The notes: generated from the sequence alone by a model not told the origin. A DNA stretch of 64,000 bases from Rehmannia glutinosa (GCA_016081115.2 JABTTQ020001482.1:1-64000); one strand, 5' to 3'; shown: positions 1 to 11,687, numbered from the stretch's first letter. Program-made: numbers and translations.

Positions 1-1210
1 TTCAACATGGGAGTATGCCAGATCAAGGATCTTTGAATCTAATAAAGTTGTGCTATCAAGATCAAGACAAATAAATATGTATGTAGTGGATTGGTCAACT
101 GCTACACCAAGTACATGTCTGCTAGCCAAAAGTACAGCCGAATCAAGTTGGCTGTGGCACAAGAAGTTGAGTCATCGAATTTCAAGACAATCAACAAGCT
201 TGCAAGAAGTCATCGTGGAAGGATTGCGGACTCAATATATAAGAAGGAAAGCATTTGTGATGCATGCGGATGGGAAAGCAAATCAAAGAGTTTATTCAAG
301 GACAAGCCAAGTCTTCTTCAAATAGGATATTGCACTTATTGCATATGGATTTATTTGGTCTGTTGAACAGCCAACATCAGTGGAAAGAAATACACCTTAG
401 TGGTGATGGATGATTATTCAAGATATACATGCACTATCTTTATGTGTAAAAAGAAGGAAACTTTGCATAAGCTTCCTCAGCTGATGAGAAGAGTTTAAAA
501 TGAGAAGAGTCAAACAATTATCAAGATAAGGTCTGACAGAGGAACTGAGTTTGTCAATGGGATTATAACTCAGTATTGTATAGAGACTGGTATTGCTCAT
601 GAGTTGTCAGCTGCAAGAAATCTATATCAAAATGGAGTAGCTGAGAGAAGGAACAGAACTCTCAAGGAAGCTGCAAGGACCATGTTAGCTGAAGCTGGAT
701 GGCCTAAGAGATTTTGGGCTGAAGCCATTAATACTGCCTGCTATACTCAGAATAGATTTTGGGCTGGATATTTTCATATCTTTAGATGTTAGTGCTTCAT
801 TCACAACAATGGCAAGGACAACTTGAAAGTTTTAGATGCTAAAGCTGATGAACAAAACTTTCAGAGTGCTGAACAAGAGGACTATGATCATAGAAGAGTC
901 TATCCATGTGGTTTTTGATGAACCTAATGTTAATGGAGAAGACATTAATGAGTTAGCTGACAAGATGAATCAGCCAACTGTTCAGAAGAGTCCCTATGTC
1001 GAGGCAGATGTCAGAAGACTCAGCGGATGGAGATGAGATAGCTTAATCCTAAAGACAGATGGAAGACTTGCAGCTGAATGATGAGGAAGTTGTTCAAGAT
1101 AACTTAGCTGCAAGAAGACTTAATCCGGCAGACTTACTCCAACCAGATGTGAGATGGCTGAGAGACCATCCTCGAGCTTGTCATTGGAGATATTAGAGAA
1201 GGAGTAAGAA
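1..1210 (+). pseudogene. Element 1 pre-integrase and integrase region (broken)
   Basis: Translated pieces match Copia pol. Near 150-185 there is LWHKKLSH, the start of the pre-integrase zinc-binding domain. Near 405-430 there is MDDYSRYT, the start of the integrase core. Near 525-555 there is the RSDRGTEF motif, and near 625-660 QNGVAERRNRT, which carries the third catalytic acidic residue. Further pieces (604-792 and 836-1036) cover the integrase C-terminal part. Integrase inserts the cDNA into host DNA. The reading frame is interrupted several times, for example by a stop near 496-498 and near 790, so no functional product is expected. The homologous stretch of element 2 (about 57751-59040) aligns throughout. 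The gene is cut at 1210 by the minus-strand element and resumes at 9560. Confidence 0.85.
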
Positions 1211-2421
1211 TGTTAGTCAGTGGCTCACGATAATCTAGAGGGGGTGAATAGATTATCTCGGTTTTTCATTTTGCCCTCTTTTTGAAAAACACAAGCAAAG
1301 CGAAATGCTAAAGCGGAATTTAAACAACACACTTCGATTTATAGAGGTTCAACCCACCTAGGCCTAATCCTCTACCACCCAAAGATATCCAGGGATGGAT
1401 TTCAAAAAGAAAAAAAGATTTTATTAATTTACCAAAAATTAATACAACACCTTGAGGATTATCACAACCTCTTACAACACCTTTGAAGATTACCACAACC
1501 TTCAAACACCTATCACCTAGATCACCCAAGTGTATTTTTACCACAAGAATACTCACAAGGATGTCTTGTGTTGTATGATGACCAAAATCAAGATTACAAC
1601 TCAATAATGATTGATACAATATGAGTACAAGTGTAATCAAGAATTGAAAACCTAGACCTCAAATTTGTGCAAGTGAAAGTGCTAAGGTTAATACAACAAG
1701 ATATGAAAGTGTTTGCTTGATTGCTCTTTGCTTGTGTGAAGTGTTGTATCTTGTTGCTTGAATGAAACCTTTATTTATAGGAGAGGTCTTGGCTTTGATT
1801 TGAGACATAGGCTCCTCCTTGGGGGAGTGATTTGCTGCAAAAGAAACCATTTAAAATCATCAATATAGCTGTTAGAAATCAATCCCACAAAATAGGGAAA
1901 AATTCAAAATGCAATGAGATAGTTTCTTTGATAAAAAGTGCGATTTGTCACTGAGAGATAAGATTGAAATTGAATTTCTGCAATTTTTACCACAGGGGAC
2001 GGTCGGAGAAAGTTTTGGTCGCCTTGATGTTGACGGTTGGGGTTGATAAAAATACGAAGCGAGAAGATCGAACCAAAAGAGGACTCCAGTACGGCCGCCA
2101 GGGTCGGTCGACTTCGCCCTCACGGCCGACCACCTGGTCGAGCCGCCTCTCCCTCAATTTTTCTACGTCCCTTTTTCTATTTCAAAACTCAACTCAGTAC
2201 GGGTTGCCCTATAGGGCGACCGGGTCGAAACTTTGAAACAAATGTGTTGTCCAATTTTTATCGAAAATAAACTCCAAAAAATACTCCAAAAAATAGTAAA
2301 AATATTTTAAGTCGATCGGAAGTATTTAGACAACATTTAGGGACATTGTTTTGGTTTAAAAACTCATTTGAACAAAATCGAACAAAATCATCAAAATCAT
2401 GATAAAAACATTTATCTAACA
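1211..2421 (-). repeat. 3' LTR of the Sirevirus-like element
   Basis: A direct copy of 8309-9559. Because the element is on the minus strand, this is its downstream LTR. It begins TGTTAG and ends CTAACA. It is about 40 bp shorter than the other copy because several CCGG-containing palindromes have lost bases here (near 2000-2010, 2100-2130 and 2216-2226). A TATA-like box lies on the minus strand at 1773-1779. Confidence 0.9.
1773..1779 (-). promoter_or_regulatory. TATA-like box in Sirevirus 3' LTR
   Basis: The minus strand reads CTATAAATAAAGG here. The same box is at 8911-8917 in the partner LTR. Its position inside the LTR fits the U3 promoter of a retrotransposon; activity is not shown. 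Confidence 0.5.
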
Positions 2422-2440
2422 AACTCTCCCTTTTTGATGA
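2422..2440 (-). other. Polypurine tract beside the 3' LTR
   Basis: Read on the minus strand this is an A/G tract (AAAAAGGGAGAGTT) directly before the LTR start TGTTAG. It is the expected primer site for plus-strand cDNA synthesis. Confidence 0.8.
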
Positions 2441-3616
2441 TTACAAACCAAAACAATTTTCTCGAGGACGATTTTGAAAACAAATAAATTTTCCGGTTTT
2501 ATGAGTGAACTATCCGTTAAAAACATTCCATACAAAGCTCCCCCTATCTATGAGCATATCAACAAGAGATATTGCATAAGCTAGAAGCACAAGCTATAAC
2601 AAGCTTATGCATATAAGCATCATAAGCTAAGAAGCTCCCCCTGTGACAATACTTATAATCTTTTGCAATTGAGTCCATAATACAAGCCATGGACTAGGTT
2701 TACTTGGCTTTAGGAAGCCATAGCTTATAGCTTTTATTACGAGCTTCTTTTAGCTAACGAGCCAATTTCATGTTTCTCCCCCTTTGGAATCATCAAAAAG
2801 AATGTTAGGAAGATAAAAACATCATACAACTATATCAAAGTGCGCCAAAGAAACGGTTTATCAACCATTGAACAATGTCGGCTTAAAATCCAAGAAAAAT
2901 GGGAGAAATGTATCATGAAGAGTTCATAGGCTCGTTATATTTGCCAAAGCATGATCTCAATAAATATTTAAGACTTTTGGAAGTAAGAGAATCATGTAGA
3001 AGTTGAAAGACATTTCATCGAACACATTGTGAGCGTAAAAATTAAAAGAAGTTGTATAGAACCCTTGTAAATGAATCAAGCCAAAAATTTTCATCACCAA
3101 TTCACATCAAACATCATACAATACAATATAACAATCAAGCTCATCATGATCATAATATAATTTCATCAAAAAATATACAAGAAAGACATAAGCTCAAGGG
3201 TTCAACCCAATTGAGCAAAAAAAGGAAAATTCTTACCATTCGATCGGTAAAGATGAGCAATGATGATGATAAACGTGCTATATAAGGTCCAAGACATGAA
3301 TTGAATTCATGAAAACCAATTTTGAGTGAAATTTGTGTGAATTTGGCAAAGGGACGAGAAATGGCAAAAATAAGTTAAAATGTCGAATGTCTTTGAAGAT
3401 AGAACGGTTTTAATCAAAATATAGCTTAGGCGACCGGTCGTGGTTGAGGGCGACCGGCCGACGCGTTGAGGGCAACCGATTGCCCTCAACCTCTTCAAAC
3501 CAACTGTTTTGTCAAGTTTTTCAAAATCCGAATTTTCAACCAAAAATCCGATTTTTCGCCCTAAGTTTTAAAACATGCAAAATGTAAACGTAAACCTCAT
3601 TTAATATGCATTATGC
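2441..3616 (-). other. Sirevirus 3' non-coding region with repeated purine tracts
   Basis: No credible gene lies between the pol stop and the LTR. On the minus strand it holds several AGGGGGA-type tracts, at about 2538-2545, 2635-2642 and 2776-2787. The last one shares its flanking ATCATCAAAAAG context with the true polypurine tract at 2422-2440. It also has CG-rich palindromes at 3431-3440 (CGACCGGTCG) and 3451-3460. Multiplied polypurine tracts next to the 3' LTR are described for Sireviruses. Confidence 0.65.
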
Positions 3617-5016
3617 CTAACCGAGCTCGTATGGACGCAAAAGTCTCGGAAGATAGCGGTTTTGTAAAATGTCCGCTAATTGATCTTGAGATGGTACAAA
3701 AAGATATCTCAATTTTTCGTTTTGAAACACAATCCCTTAGAAAATGATGTCGAATCTCAACATGTTTAGTACGGTTATGATGAACCGGTTTTGAGCAATA
3801 TTTATAGCGGATATATTATCACAAAAGATATATACGTTTTCAAAAGAGCATTTGTAATTCGCTAAGGTTTGTTTCATACAAAGAAGTTGAGTACAACAAA
3901 AGCGGTGGAAATATATTCGGCGGCCGTTGAAAAGAGAAACAGATTTTGCTTCTTTGGAAACCAAGAAACTAGGCAATCGCCTAAAAATTGACATGATCCG
4001 AATCTTTTCCGATCATCAATATTTCCCGCATAATCCGAATCACTATAACCTTTAAGACAAAAATTTTCATTCTTTGGATAAAATAGACCATATTGAATAG
4101 TGCCTTTCAAATATCGAAAAATCCTTTTAACGACACTCATATGAGATTCTTTGGGATTGCTTTGAAAACGAGCACATAGGCATACGGCATGAAGAATGTC
4201 CGATCTACTAGCGGTTAAATAAAGTAAACTACCAATCATACCTCAATACTTTGATTCATCCACGGACTTGCCTTTTTCATCTTTGTCAATTTTGACATTT
4301 GTTGCCATGGGAGTAGAAACGGTTATTCCTTCTTCAATGCCGAACTTTTTCAAAAGTTCTTTTGTATATTTTGATTGCGAAATGTATATGCCTTCTTGGC
4401 ATTGCTTAATTTGGAGTCCGAAAAAGTTGAGCTCCCCATCATACTCATCTCAAATTCACCTTGCATCAACTTAGAGAATTTCTTGCACAAGGAATTATTT
4501 GTAGCACCAAAAATAATATCATCAACATAAATTTGCACAAGTAAGCAATCTTGCCCTTTTTCAAAAACAAAGAGAGTTGTGTCAACTTTACCCCTTATAA
4601 AACCATTTTGCAAAAGAAAAGAGCTAAGTTTATCATACCATGCACGGGTGCTTGCTTTAAACCATACAAGACCTTTTAAGTTTATAAACATCATTAGGCC
4701 TAGAAAAATTTTCAAACCCGGAGGTTGTTTTACATAGACTTCTTCTTGAATAATACCATTTAAGAAAGCGGATTTAACATCCATTTGGTAAAGTTTGAAA
4801 TTTTTAAAACAAGAATAAGCAAGTAAAATACGAATAGCTTCCAAACGTGCTCACGGGTGCAAAAGTTTCATCATAGTCAATACCTTCTTGACAATACCCT
4901 TGAGCTACTAACCTTGCCTTATTTCGAACAATGTTGCCTTGATCATCAAGTTTGTCCGGAATACCCATTTTGCACCAATAATAGTTTGAGATGGAGGACA
5001 AGGTACCAATTCCCAT
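3617..5016 (-). pseudogene. Sirevirus reverse transcriptase and RNase H (broken)
   Basis: The reverse transcriptase starts inside the integrase ORF (KWVFR near 4960-4990) and continues in other frames. Pieces include ARLVAQGYCQ near 4905-4935, YQMDVKSAFLNG near 4745-4780 and the catalytic YVDD near 4518-4530. RNase H follows with GYSDSDYAG near 4020-4045 and a late piece reading DNISAINIAQN near 3790-3825. The pol C-terminus ends at a TAG at 3619-3617. Reverse transcriptase copies the element RNA and RNase H removes the template. At least four frame changes or stops separate the pieces (near 4850, 4350, 4240 and 3880), so the enzyme is not translatable from this copy. Confidence 0.85.
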
Positions 5017-6041
5017 ACATCATTTCTTTCAAATTGATTCAACTCCTCTTGCATCTCTAAGAACCAATCCTCATCCTCAATAGCCTCCTTAGCATTTTTA
5101 GGCTCTTTTTGAGAAATAAGAGCTTTCTCGGCAAATTTTCTCCGGGTCATCACTTTGTCAAGGGGATCACCAATAATAAGATCTTTTGGGTGATCTCCCT
5201 TAAATTTCAATGCAACTGGAAGATCCAAAGTATCACCTCTATCTTCTTGAGGACCATTTGAAGTAGACGGTTGATCATTTGATGTAGACGGTTGATCATC
5301 AACTTGAACAATTGGTTCAATAATATCATCTTCATCACTTTCATCATTGGGTATTCTTTCAACACTCGAAGCTTCATTGAATTTGACATGGATGGATTCT
5401 TCAACAACTCCACTAGTCTTATTGTAAACCCGATATGCTTTGCCTTTTGTTGAATATCCCATAAATATCCCTTCATCGGCCTTAGGATCAAGTTTGTCCA
5501 ATTGATCCTTGGTATTCAAAATAAAGCATTTACAACCAAATATCTTGAAATAACTAATATTTGGAGTTCTACCTTTCCAAAGCTCATATGGAGTTTTATT
5601 CATTTTAGGATGAATATAATCTCGATTAATAACATAGCAAGCGGTACTTACGGCTTTGGCCCAAAAATATTTTGGAAGTGAAAATTCATTGAGCATGGAC
5701 CGACTCATCTCTTGTAGTGTCCGATTTTTCCTTTCGGCTACTCCATTTTGTTGAGGAGTTCTTGGAGCCGAAAAATTATGAGCATATCCCTTAGTTTCAC
5801 AAAAGACTCTAAATTCACCATCAAATTCTCCACCTCGATCGCTTCGAATAGACTTAATAGTGTCTTCCTTTTCATTCTCAATAAGTCTACACAACTTAAC
5901 AAACTCATTAACGGCATCGCTTTTATTGGTAAGAAAAAGAGCCCAAGTATATCTAGAAAAATCATCGACAATAACGAAAGGGTAATGTTTTCCACTTAGA
6001 CTTGTCGTACCAATATCCCCATACAAATCAAGGTGAAGCAA
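4908..6041 (-). pseudogene. Sirevirus integrase (open for 377 codons)
   Basis: A 377-codon open stretch carries the Copia integrase core: HLDLYGDI at its start, IVDDFSRYTW, RSDRGGEF and RTPQQNGVAERKNRT, which together hold the catalytic D, D and E residues. The GKR-like downstream part contains FGCKCF and DEGIFMGYS, both typical of Copia. A Ser/Thr/Asp-rich linker (QPSTSN repeated twice) leads into the first reverse transcriptase residues (EEDWFLEMQEELNQFER...KWVFR type). The upstream protease/pre-integrase piece is in another frame, so the polyprotein is interrupted near 6050-6090. This is the best-preserved enzyme domain of the element. Confidence 0.88.
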
Positions 6042-6093
6042 TTGTAGGGGTTTGGTTGTGGAAATTTCATTTTGGGCTTAAAACTACTTTTAA

Positions 6094-6621
6094 CTAATTT
6101 GTTCTTTTGACAAGTGTCACATAAGCCAAGATTTTCAAAATTGATTTGGGTAGTCCTTTCACATGTTGGTTTTTGTAAATATTTTTCAAATTCTTGTATC
6201 CAACATGTCCAAGTCGCCTATGCCATAAACTAATTAAATTATTATTGGCGACTAAACAAGAAACATTTTGACTAACCAAATCACTTGTACAAATTTTGTA
6301 AAGATTGCCTTTTCTATTTGCTTCACAAATAATTTCACCATTTTTAAGTATAAGGCATTTTTCTTTATTGAAGGAAACATCATAATTTGAATCACAAAGT
6401 TGGCTAACACTTATCAAATTAAACTTAAGCCCTTCTACTAAAAGAACATTACTAAGAGAGAAAGAAGAGTTACCAATTTCTCCATTTCCAAGAATTTTTC
6501 CTTTGCCATTGCCGAACATGACCATACCCTCTTCTTGGAGCTTGATGTTGGTAAAATGTTCTTTCCTCCCGATCATATGGCGTGAACATCCGCTGTCCAC
6601 GAGCCATTTTGAATCTTCCAT
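6094..6621 (-). pseudogene. Sirevirus protease and pre-integrase domain
   Basis: The 175-codon stretch begins with WLVDSGCSRHM, the aspartic protease active-site motif of Copia elements with catalytic Asp. The protease flap and body follow (FGNGKGKILGNGEI). Near the end is LWHRRLGHVGYKNL, the start of the zinc-binding pre-integrase domain, which is cut off before its last cysteines by a frame change. The protease would release gag, integrase and reverse transcriptase from the polyprotein. It overlaps the end of the gag frame by about 150 bp in a different frame, so either a frameshift is used or one base is missing here. Confidence 0.85.
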
Positions 6622-8254
6622 TGTTGTTATAGCCCCTATTACCTACAAAAGAATTTCTTTTAGGTACCCTATAATTTTGGGGTCCATGGGGGTTAGTCTT
6701 GAGACCTTTGGGTCTCCAAACATGTCTAGAGCTATTTCTCAATTTGCAGTTATTAGCATAATGTCCAACTTTTCCACAATAAAAACAAGTAGGAGTATTA
6801 TAATTACTAGCACGTACAAAAGTCGGACCTTGGTTATTTTTCTTAAAAACACTTTGAAATGGCTTATAACCAAGTCCCAATTTGGAATGCTCACCTCTTT
6901 GTGCATCTAAAGTTTTTGTGACTTTGTCCGTGCTTATGTTGAAACGATGCACATTATTTTTCAAACATTCAATATCTTTTGTGAGCAATTCCTTTTCGGT
7001 TTCAAGAGAGTGAAATCTAGTAAGAGTAAGAGTATGAGCTTTGTCTAGATATTCATAAGAGGTAAATAATTTTTCTTTTTCAACCTTAAGCTCCTTATGC
7101 TCCTTTTTCAAATTTTTGTATTTAGCAATTAAATTTTGAAACTTAATTTGCAATTCATCAAAATCACATTGCAAATCATCAACTATGGAGGAAGTAGAAG
7201 AATTAGAGAATACCTCATTATTTTCATCGTCTATGGCCATGAGACCATGTTCGGTCTCTCCTTCCTCGTCGGTTGTTTCGAGTAGTTCATCCCACGTTTT
7301 GACCTCCGCATTTAGAGCCTTCTTTTTCGTGAAAGGCTTCCTTTTATTTTGCTCCTCTTCATCGAGCTTTGGGCAATCGGCAATGAAGTGCCCGGGTTTT
7401 CCGCATTTAAAGCAAGCATTATCTCTTGGTTTTCTTGCTTTATTTTTATTCACCAATTTTGCAAATTTTCTAAGAAGTGCGGCCGTCTCCTCATCATCAT
7501 CATCATTATCATAGTATGCATTATTAGAGGAAGAAGCAAGACCTTTAGGAATAATTTGCATACCCGATTGATTTATGGATGGTTTGGAATTTTTCCTCTC
7601 CTTGAGATAGACTTCATTGATGAGGAGATTTCCAATAAGCTCATCAAACTTGAGTGTCTCAAGATTTTGTGCCTCCGTGATTGCCGTTACTTTTTCGGAC
7701 CATGAGCCGAGAATAGCATTCAATACTTTAGTCACCTTGTCTTCTTCAGAGATGACTTTACCGAGGGCCACAAGAGGATTGACAATATTATCAAGCCTTT
7801 CCACCATCTTGGAGATGTTTTCACCATCATGCATGTTAAAGTTTTCAAAGTCTTTAACAAGCATGGTCTTTCTTGCTTGCTTGACCTTCTTGGTCCCTTC
7901 ATAGATTGTCTCCAATTTTTCCCAAACCTCATGTGCCGACCTTATGCCTCTTATGTGATTGTACTCGGTGGCGGTAAGAGAACAATGCAAAATATTTAAG
8001 GCCTTACCATTTAGAGAGAAAGCCTTTTTGTCGTTTTCATCGAACTCCTTGAAAGGTTTAGGAGCCGAGGTGCCATCCTCCGATTTCTTGGTTGGTTGAA
8101 CAACTCCTTCAATGACCACATTCCAAATGTCGAACCCGCACCCTTGTAGGAAGCACTCCATACGGTCTTTTCAAAATGCGTAGTTGTTGGCGTCGAATAG
8201 TGGTGGCTTATTGGTGGAGGCGCCGGTGGTGAGATGAGCATCATTTGTAGCCAT
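6470..8254 (-). pseudogene. Sirevirus gag (capsid/nucleocapsid), early stop
   Basis: The longest open frame in the window (563 codons from 8161) encodes a Copia gag. The better start is the ATG at 8254-8252, in the same frame, but an in-frame TGA at 8173-8171 stops it at codon 28. The first 200 residues have the UBN2/Retrotran_gag_2 look (LHCSLTATEYNHIRG, AHEVWEKLETIYEGT). A first CCHC zinc knuckle follows (CFKCGKPGHFIADC), then a long charged coiled-coil-like stretch (KFQNLIAKYKNLKKEHKELK) and a second knuckle (CFYCGKVGHYANNC), then an Arg/Asn-rich tail. Gag packages element RNA into particles. Two knuckles separated by a coiled coil fit SIRE-type gags. The early stop suggests inactivation, or a base error. 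Confidence 0.88.
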
Positions 8255-8294
8255 GGATCTTTCCTCTTACTCGAACGAGCTAGCCAAAGAGTTT

Positions 8295-8306
8295 GGCTCG
8301 ATACCA
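8295..8306 (-). other. Primer binding site (tRNA-iMet type)
   Basis: The minus strand reads TGGTATCGAGCC two bases inside the 5' LTR. This is close to the usual tRNA-iMet-complementary TGGTATCAGAGCC; the CAGAG of the usual site reads CGAG here. Confidence 0.75.
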
Positions 8307-8308
8307 CT

Positions 8309-9559
8309 TGTTAGTCCAAGTGGCTACGATAATCTAGAGGGGGGTGAATAGATTATCTCGGTTTTTCAGATTTTGCCCTCTTTTTCAAAAAACTCAAGCA
8401 AAGACGAAATGCTAAGTACAGAATTTAAACAACACACTTCGATTTATAGAGGTTCAACCCACCTAGGGCCTAATCCTCTACCACCCCAGTATATCCGGGA
8501 TGGATTTTAAAAAGAAAAAAAGATTTTATTAATTTACCAAAAATTAATACAACACCTCGAGGATTACCACTACCCTCTTACACCATCTTGAGGATTACCA
8601 CAACCCTCTTACAACACCTTTAAAGATTACCACAACCTTCAAACACCTATCACCTAGATCACCCAAGTGTATTCTTACAACAAGAATACTCACAAGGATG
8701 TCTTGTGTTGAATGATGACCAAAATCAAGATTACAACTCAATAATGATTGATACAATATGAGTACAAGTGTAATCAAGAATTGAAAACCTAGACCTCAAA
8801 ATTTGTGCAAGTGAAAGTGCTAAGGTTAATACAACAAGATATGAAAGTGTTTGCTTGATTGCTCTTTGCTTGTGTAGAGTGTTGTATCTTGTTGCTTGAA
8901 TGAAGCCTCTATTTATAGGAGAGGTCTTGGCTTTGATTTCCAGACATAGGCTCCTCCTTGGGGAGTGATTTGCTGCAAAAGAAACCATTTAAATTTATCA
9001 ATATAGCTGTTAGAAATCAATCCCACAAAATAGGGAAAAGTTGTCTGAAAATGCAACGGATAGTTTGCTGATAAAACATGGGTGCGACCGGTCACGTAGA
9101 GATAAGATTGAAATTGAATTTACGCAATTTTTACAGGGGACCGGTCGGAAGAAGTGCGACCGTGCCGCCTTGATGTTGACGGTTGGGGTTGATAAAAATA
9201 CGAAAGCAGAGAAGATCGAACCAAAGAGGACTCCAGTGCACGTCGCCAGGGTCGTCGGTCGCCCACCGATCGACCACCGTCGGTCGACCGGCCGCCTCCC
9301 TCAATTTTTCTACGTCCTTTTTTCTGTTTTAAAACTCAACTCAGGTACGGGTTGTCCTATAGGGCGACCGGTCGAGCCTGATGTTGTCCAATTTTTTATC
9401 GAAAATAAACTCCAAAAAATACTCCAAAAAATAGTAAAAACATTTTAAGTCGATCGGAAGTATTTAGACAACATTTAGGGACATTGTTTTGGTTTAAAAA
9501 CTCATTTGAACAAAATCGAACAAAATCATCAAAATCATGATAAAAACATTTATCTAACA
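8309..9559 (-). repeat. 5' LTR of the Sirevirus-like element, with CG-rich palindromes
   Basis: The upstream LTR of the minus-strand element, a copy of 1211-2421. It keeps several palindromes of the form CGACCGGTCG (near 9085-9093, 9139-9147, 9285-9295 and 9364-9374) that are partly lost in the other copy. A TATA-like box lies on the minus strand at 8911-8917. Confidence 0.9.
8911..8917 (-). promoter_or_regulatory. TATA-like box in Sirevirus 5' LTR
   Basis: The minus strand reads CTATAAATAGAGG. This is the LTR that would drive transcription of the element; the box matches the one in the partner LTR. Confidence 0.55.
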
Positions 9560-11150
9560 AGAACTAGATGTAGGACTCAACATGAAGCTATGTTCACTTG
9601 TTTCATTTCACAGATTGAGCCTAAAGATGTGTCACAAGCATTGGATGACACATATTGGATTCTAGTTATGCAGGAAGAGCTGAATCAGTTTGAAAGAAAT
9701 AAAGTTTGGGAATTGGTTCAATGGCCTACCCAACAAAATGTTATTGGTACTAAGTGGGTATTTAGAAATAAGATGAATGAAGAAGGATCTGTAGTGAGAA
9801 ACAAAGCAAGATTGGTAGCCAAAGGGTATTGCCAAGAAGATGACATATATTTTCATGAAACATTTGCACTTATTGCAAGATTGGAAGCAATTAGGATGTT
9901 TCTTGCTTATGCTGCACACAAGAACTTCGCAGTCTACCAAATACATGTGAAGAGTGCATTTTTGAATGAACTTTTGGAACAAGAAGTCTATGTGAAACAA
10001 CCTCTAGGTTTTGAGCATAAAACTATTGGAGATAAAGTCTACAAGCTCAAGAAGGCCTTATACAGTTTGAAACAAGCACCAAGAGCCTGGTATGACATAT
10101 TGTCTCAGTTTCTTATTGACAATGGATTCACCAAAGGAAAGGTTGATAGGACACTCTTCACAAATCAAGATGGAGAGAGTATAATATTTGTTCAAATATA
10201 TGTGGATGACATCATCTTTGGATCCACAAACAAAGAGCTGTGTGACAAGTTCTCAAATCTCATGCAATGGAAATTTGAGATGAGCATGATGGAGAGCTGA
10301 CTTTCTTCCTAGGTCTTCAAGTCAAGCAAATGAAGGATGGAACCTTCATAACTCAAACCAAATATATCAGAGATTTAATGAAGAAATTTGGTATGGAAGA
10401 GAAGTCATCAGTAAAGATTCCCATGAACATATCAGTCAAGATGGATATGGATGCAGAAGGCTAAGTTGTTGACCAAACAAGATATAGAGCTCTCATTGGA
10501 TCTTTGCTCTATTTAACAGTAAGTAGGCCATACATCACCTTTGGTGTAGGTGTATGTGCTAGATTTCAATCTGCTCCAAAGAAAAGTCATATAACGGCAA
10601 CCAAGAGAATCCTAGGGTATTTGAAGGGATGTCATGAAGTTGGCTTATGGTATCCAAATAAAGGAGGATTCAAGTTAGTTGGCTACTTATACTCAGACTA
10701 TGTTGGATGTAGAGTTGACAGGAAGAGTACATCAGGTACCTATCAAATGCTTGGAAGTAGGTTAATTTCTTGGTTCAGCAAGAAACAGAATTCAATAGCT
10801 ACCTCGACAGCTGAAGCAGAGTACATTGCTACAGGCAGTTGTTTTGCCCAAGTGTTATGAATAAGGCAATAACTGAGAGATTATGATATAGAAGAAAGAG
10901 AGATTCCAATTATGTGTGATAATGCAAGTGCCATTGCAATTACTCAGAATCTAGTATTGCACTCAAGAACCAAGCACATTGATGTCAGATACCATTTTAT
11001 AAGAGATCATGTTGAAAAGAAAGACATCACATTGGAATACATATCAACTGATAAGCAGTTAGCTGATATATTCATAAAGCCATTATGTGAATCAAGATTT
11101 TAAGAGCTTAAGAATGAGCTTAAATTGATTGAGCTGTGTTAGGAAGCTCA
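9560..11150 (+). pseudogene. Element 1 reverse transcriptase and RNase H
   Basis: This resumes element 1 pol after the nested insertion. An open frame to 10300 carries the Copia reverse transcriptase: KWVFRNKMNEEGSVVRNKAR, ARLVAKGYCQ, KSAFLNE and the catalytic IYVDDIIFG near 10195-10220. After a frame break near 10297 the rest of reverse transcriptase is seen, then RNase H (10504-10860) with SDYVG and TSTAEAEYIATG, and a last piece (10912-11103) with CDNASAIAITQN, RTKHIDVRYHFIRDHV and DKQLADIF. The catalytic YVDD is intact, unlike in element 2. A stop after CESRF at 11101-11103 truncates the tail relative to element 2, whose last codons end at 60598. It is broken by at least three frame changes or stops. 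Confidence 0.88.
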
Positions 11151-11687
11151 GAAGACTAATTCAGCAGGGTTGCACAAGAGAGAAATGGATTTCAGTAGAG
11201 TTTCACTTGTTAAGTGAAACAACCTAGATGGCTAGTCAGTTGTATAGAGTTACCGCATTTTGACCCAGTGGTTATTGATCAAGGAAAGCGAGAATCAAGT
11301 CATAAATGAAGATAGTTGAGTCATTCATGAGCTAAGTGACAAAACGCAGTCATTTTCTGCGAGGGGGAATGTTTTTAGGCTTGACGTCATCGTAATAAAT
11401 GATGTCAGTAAAAAGCGTGTGGCAGTTTATCCATGATTAGATATAAATACTGATGCATTTAATGTGGGAAATTTAATGCGATTTTCAAATGTGATCAAAA
11501 CCGGTGATCAATTTTAAACTTTTTGAATTCCAGAAATTGTCCTTTCATGTCCCATATAAAGAGAAATTTAATTTTCTCTCTCCTCACACTTACACTCTTG
11601 CTCTCGAAGGATACTCAATTTTCTCTCTCCAAAGCAAAGTTCAAACCCTAGTTTTCTCTTTATTCAAATCTCTAGATCAAGACAGAA
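11151..11687 (+). promoter_or_regulatory. Element 1 pol-ORF3 spacer with TATA-like box and purine tract
   Basis: There is no gene between the pol end and ORF3. A purine tract (GCGAGGGGGAAT) lies near 11359-11370. A TATA-like box (GATATAAATACTG) lies at 11442-11448, 246 bp before the ORF3 ATG. CT-rich leader sequence at 11570-11660 precedes the ATG. All three have counterparts in element 2 (about 60828, 60906-60912 and 61040-61080). Conservation between two otherwise decayed copies suggests a promoter for a separate ORF3 transcript; this is an inference. Confidence 0.45.

Larger units (their letters stand above)
1211..9559 (-). mobile_element. Sirevirus-like Copia retrotransposon inserted in element 1
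   Basis: A complete LTR element on the minus strand, nested in the pol gene of element 1. The + strand boundaries read TGTTAG at 1211 and CTAACA at 9559, with matching LTRs at 1211-2421 and 8309-9559. The flanks read AAGAA on the left and (A)AGAAC on the right, consistent with a 5-bp duplication AAGAA if one A of a run is lost. Rejoining the flanks restores continuity with element 2 near 59041. Internal order on the minus strand is tRNA-iMet-type primer site, gag with two zinc knuckles, protease, integrase, reverse transcriptase, RNase H, then a 1.2-kb non-coding stretch with repeated purine tracts. Repeated purine tracts and CG-rich LTR palindromes are known Sirevirus traits. All genes carry breaks. 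Confidence 0.9.

Noticed and set aside
7185..7904. Plus-strand ORFs of 95-135 codons over the Sirevirus gag
   Set aside because: They are antisense shadows of the gag frame.
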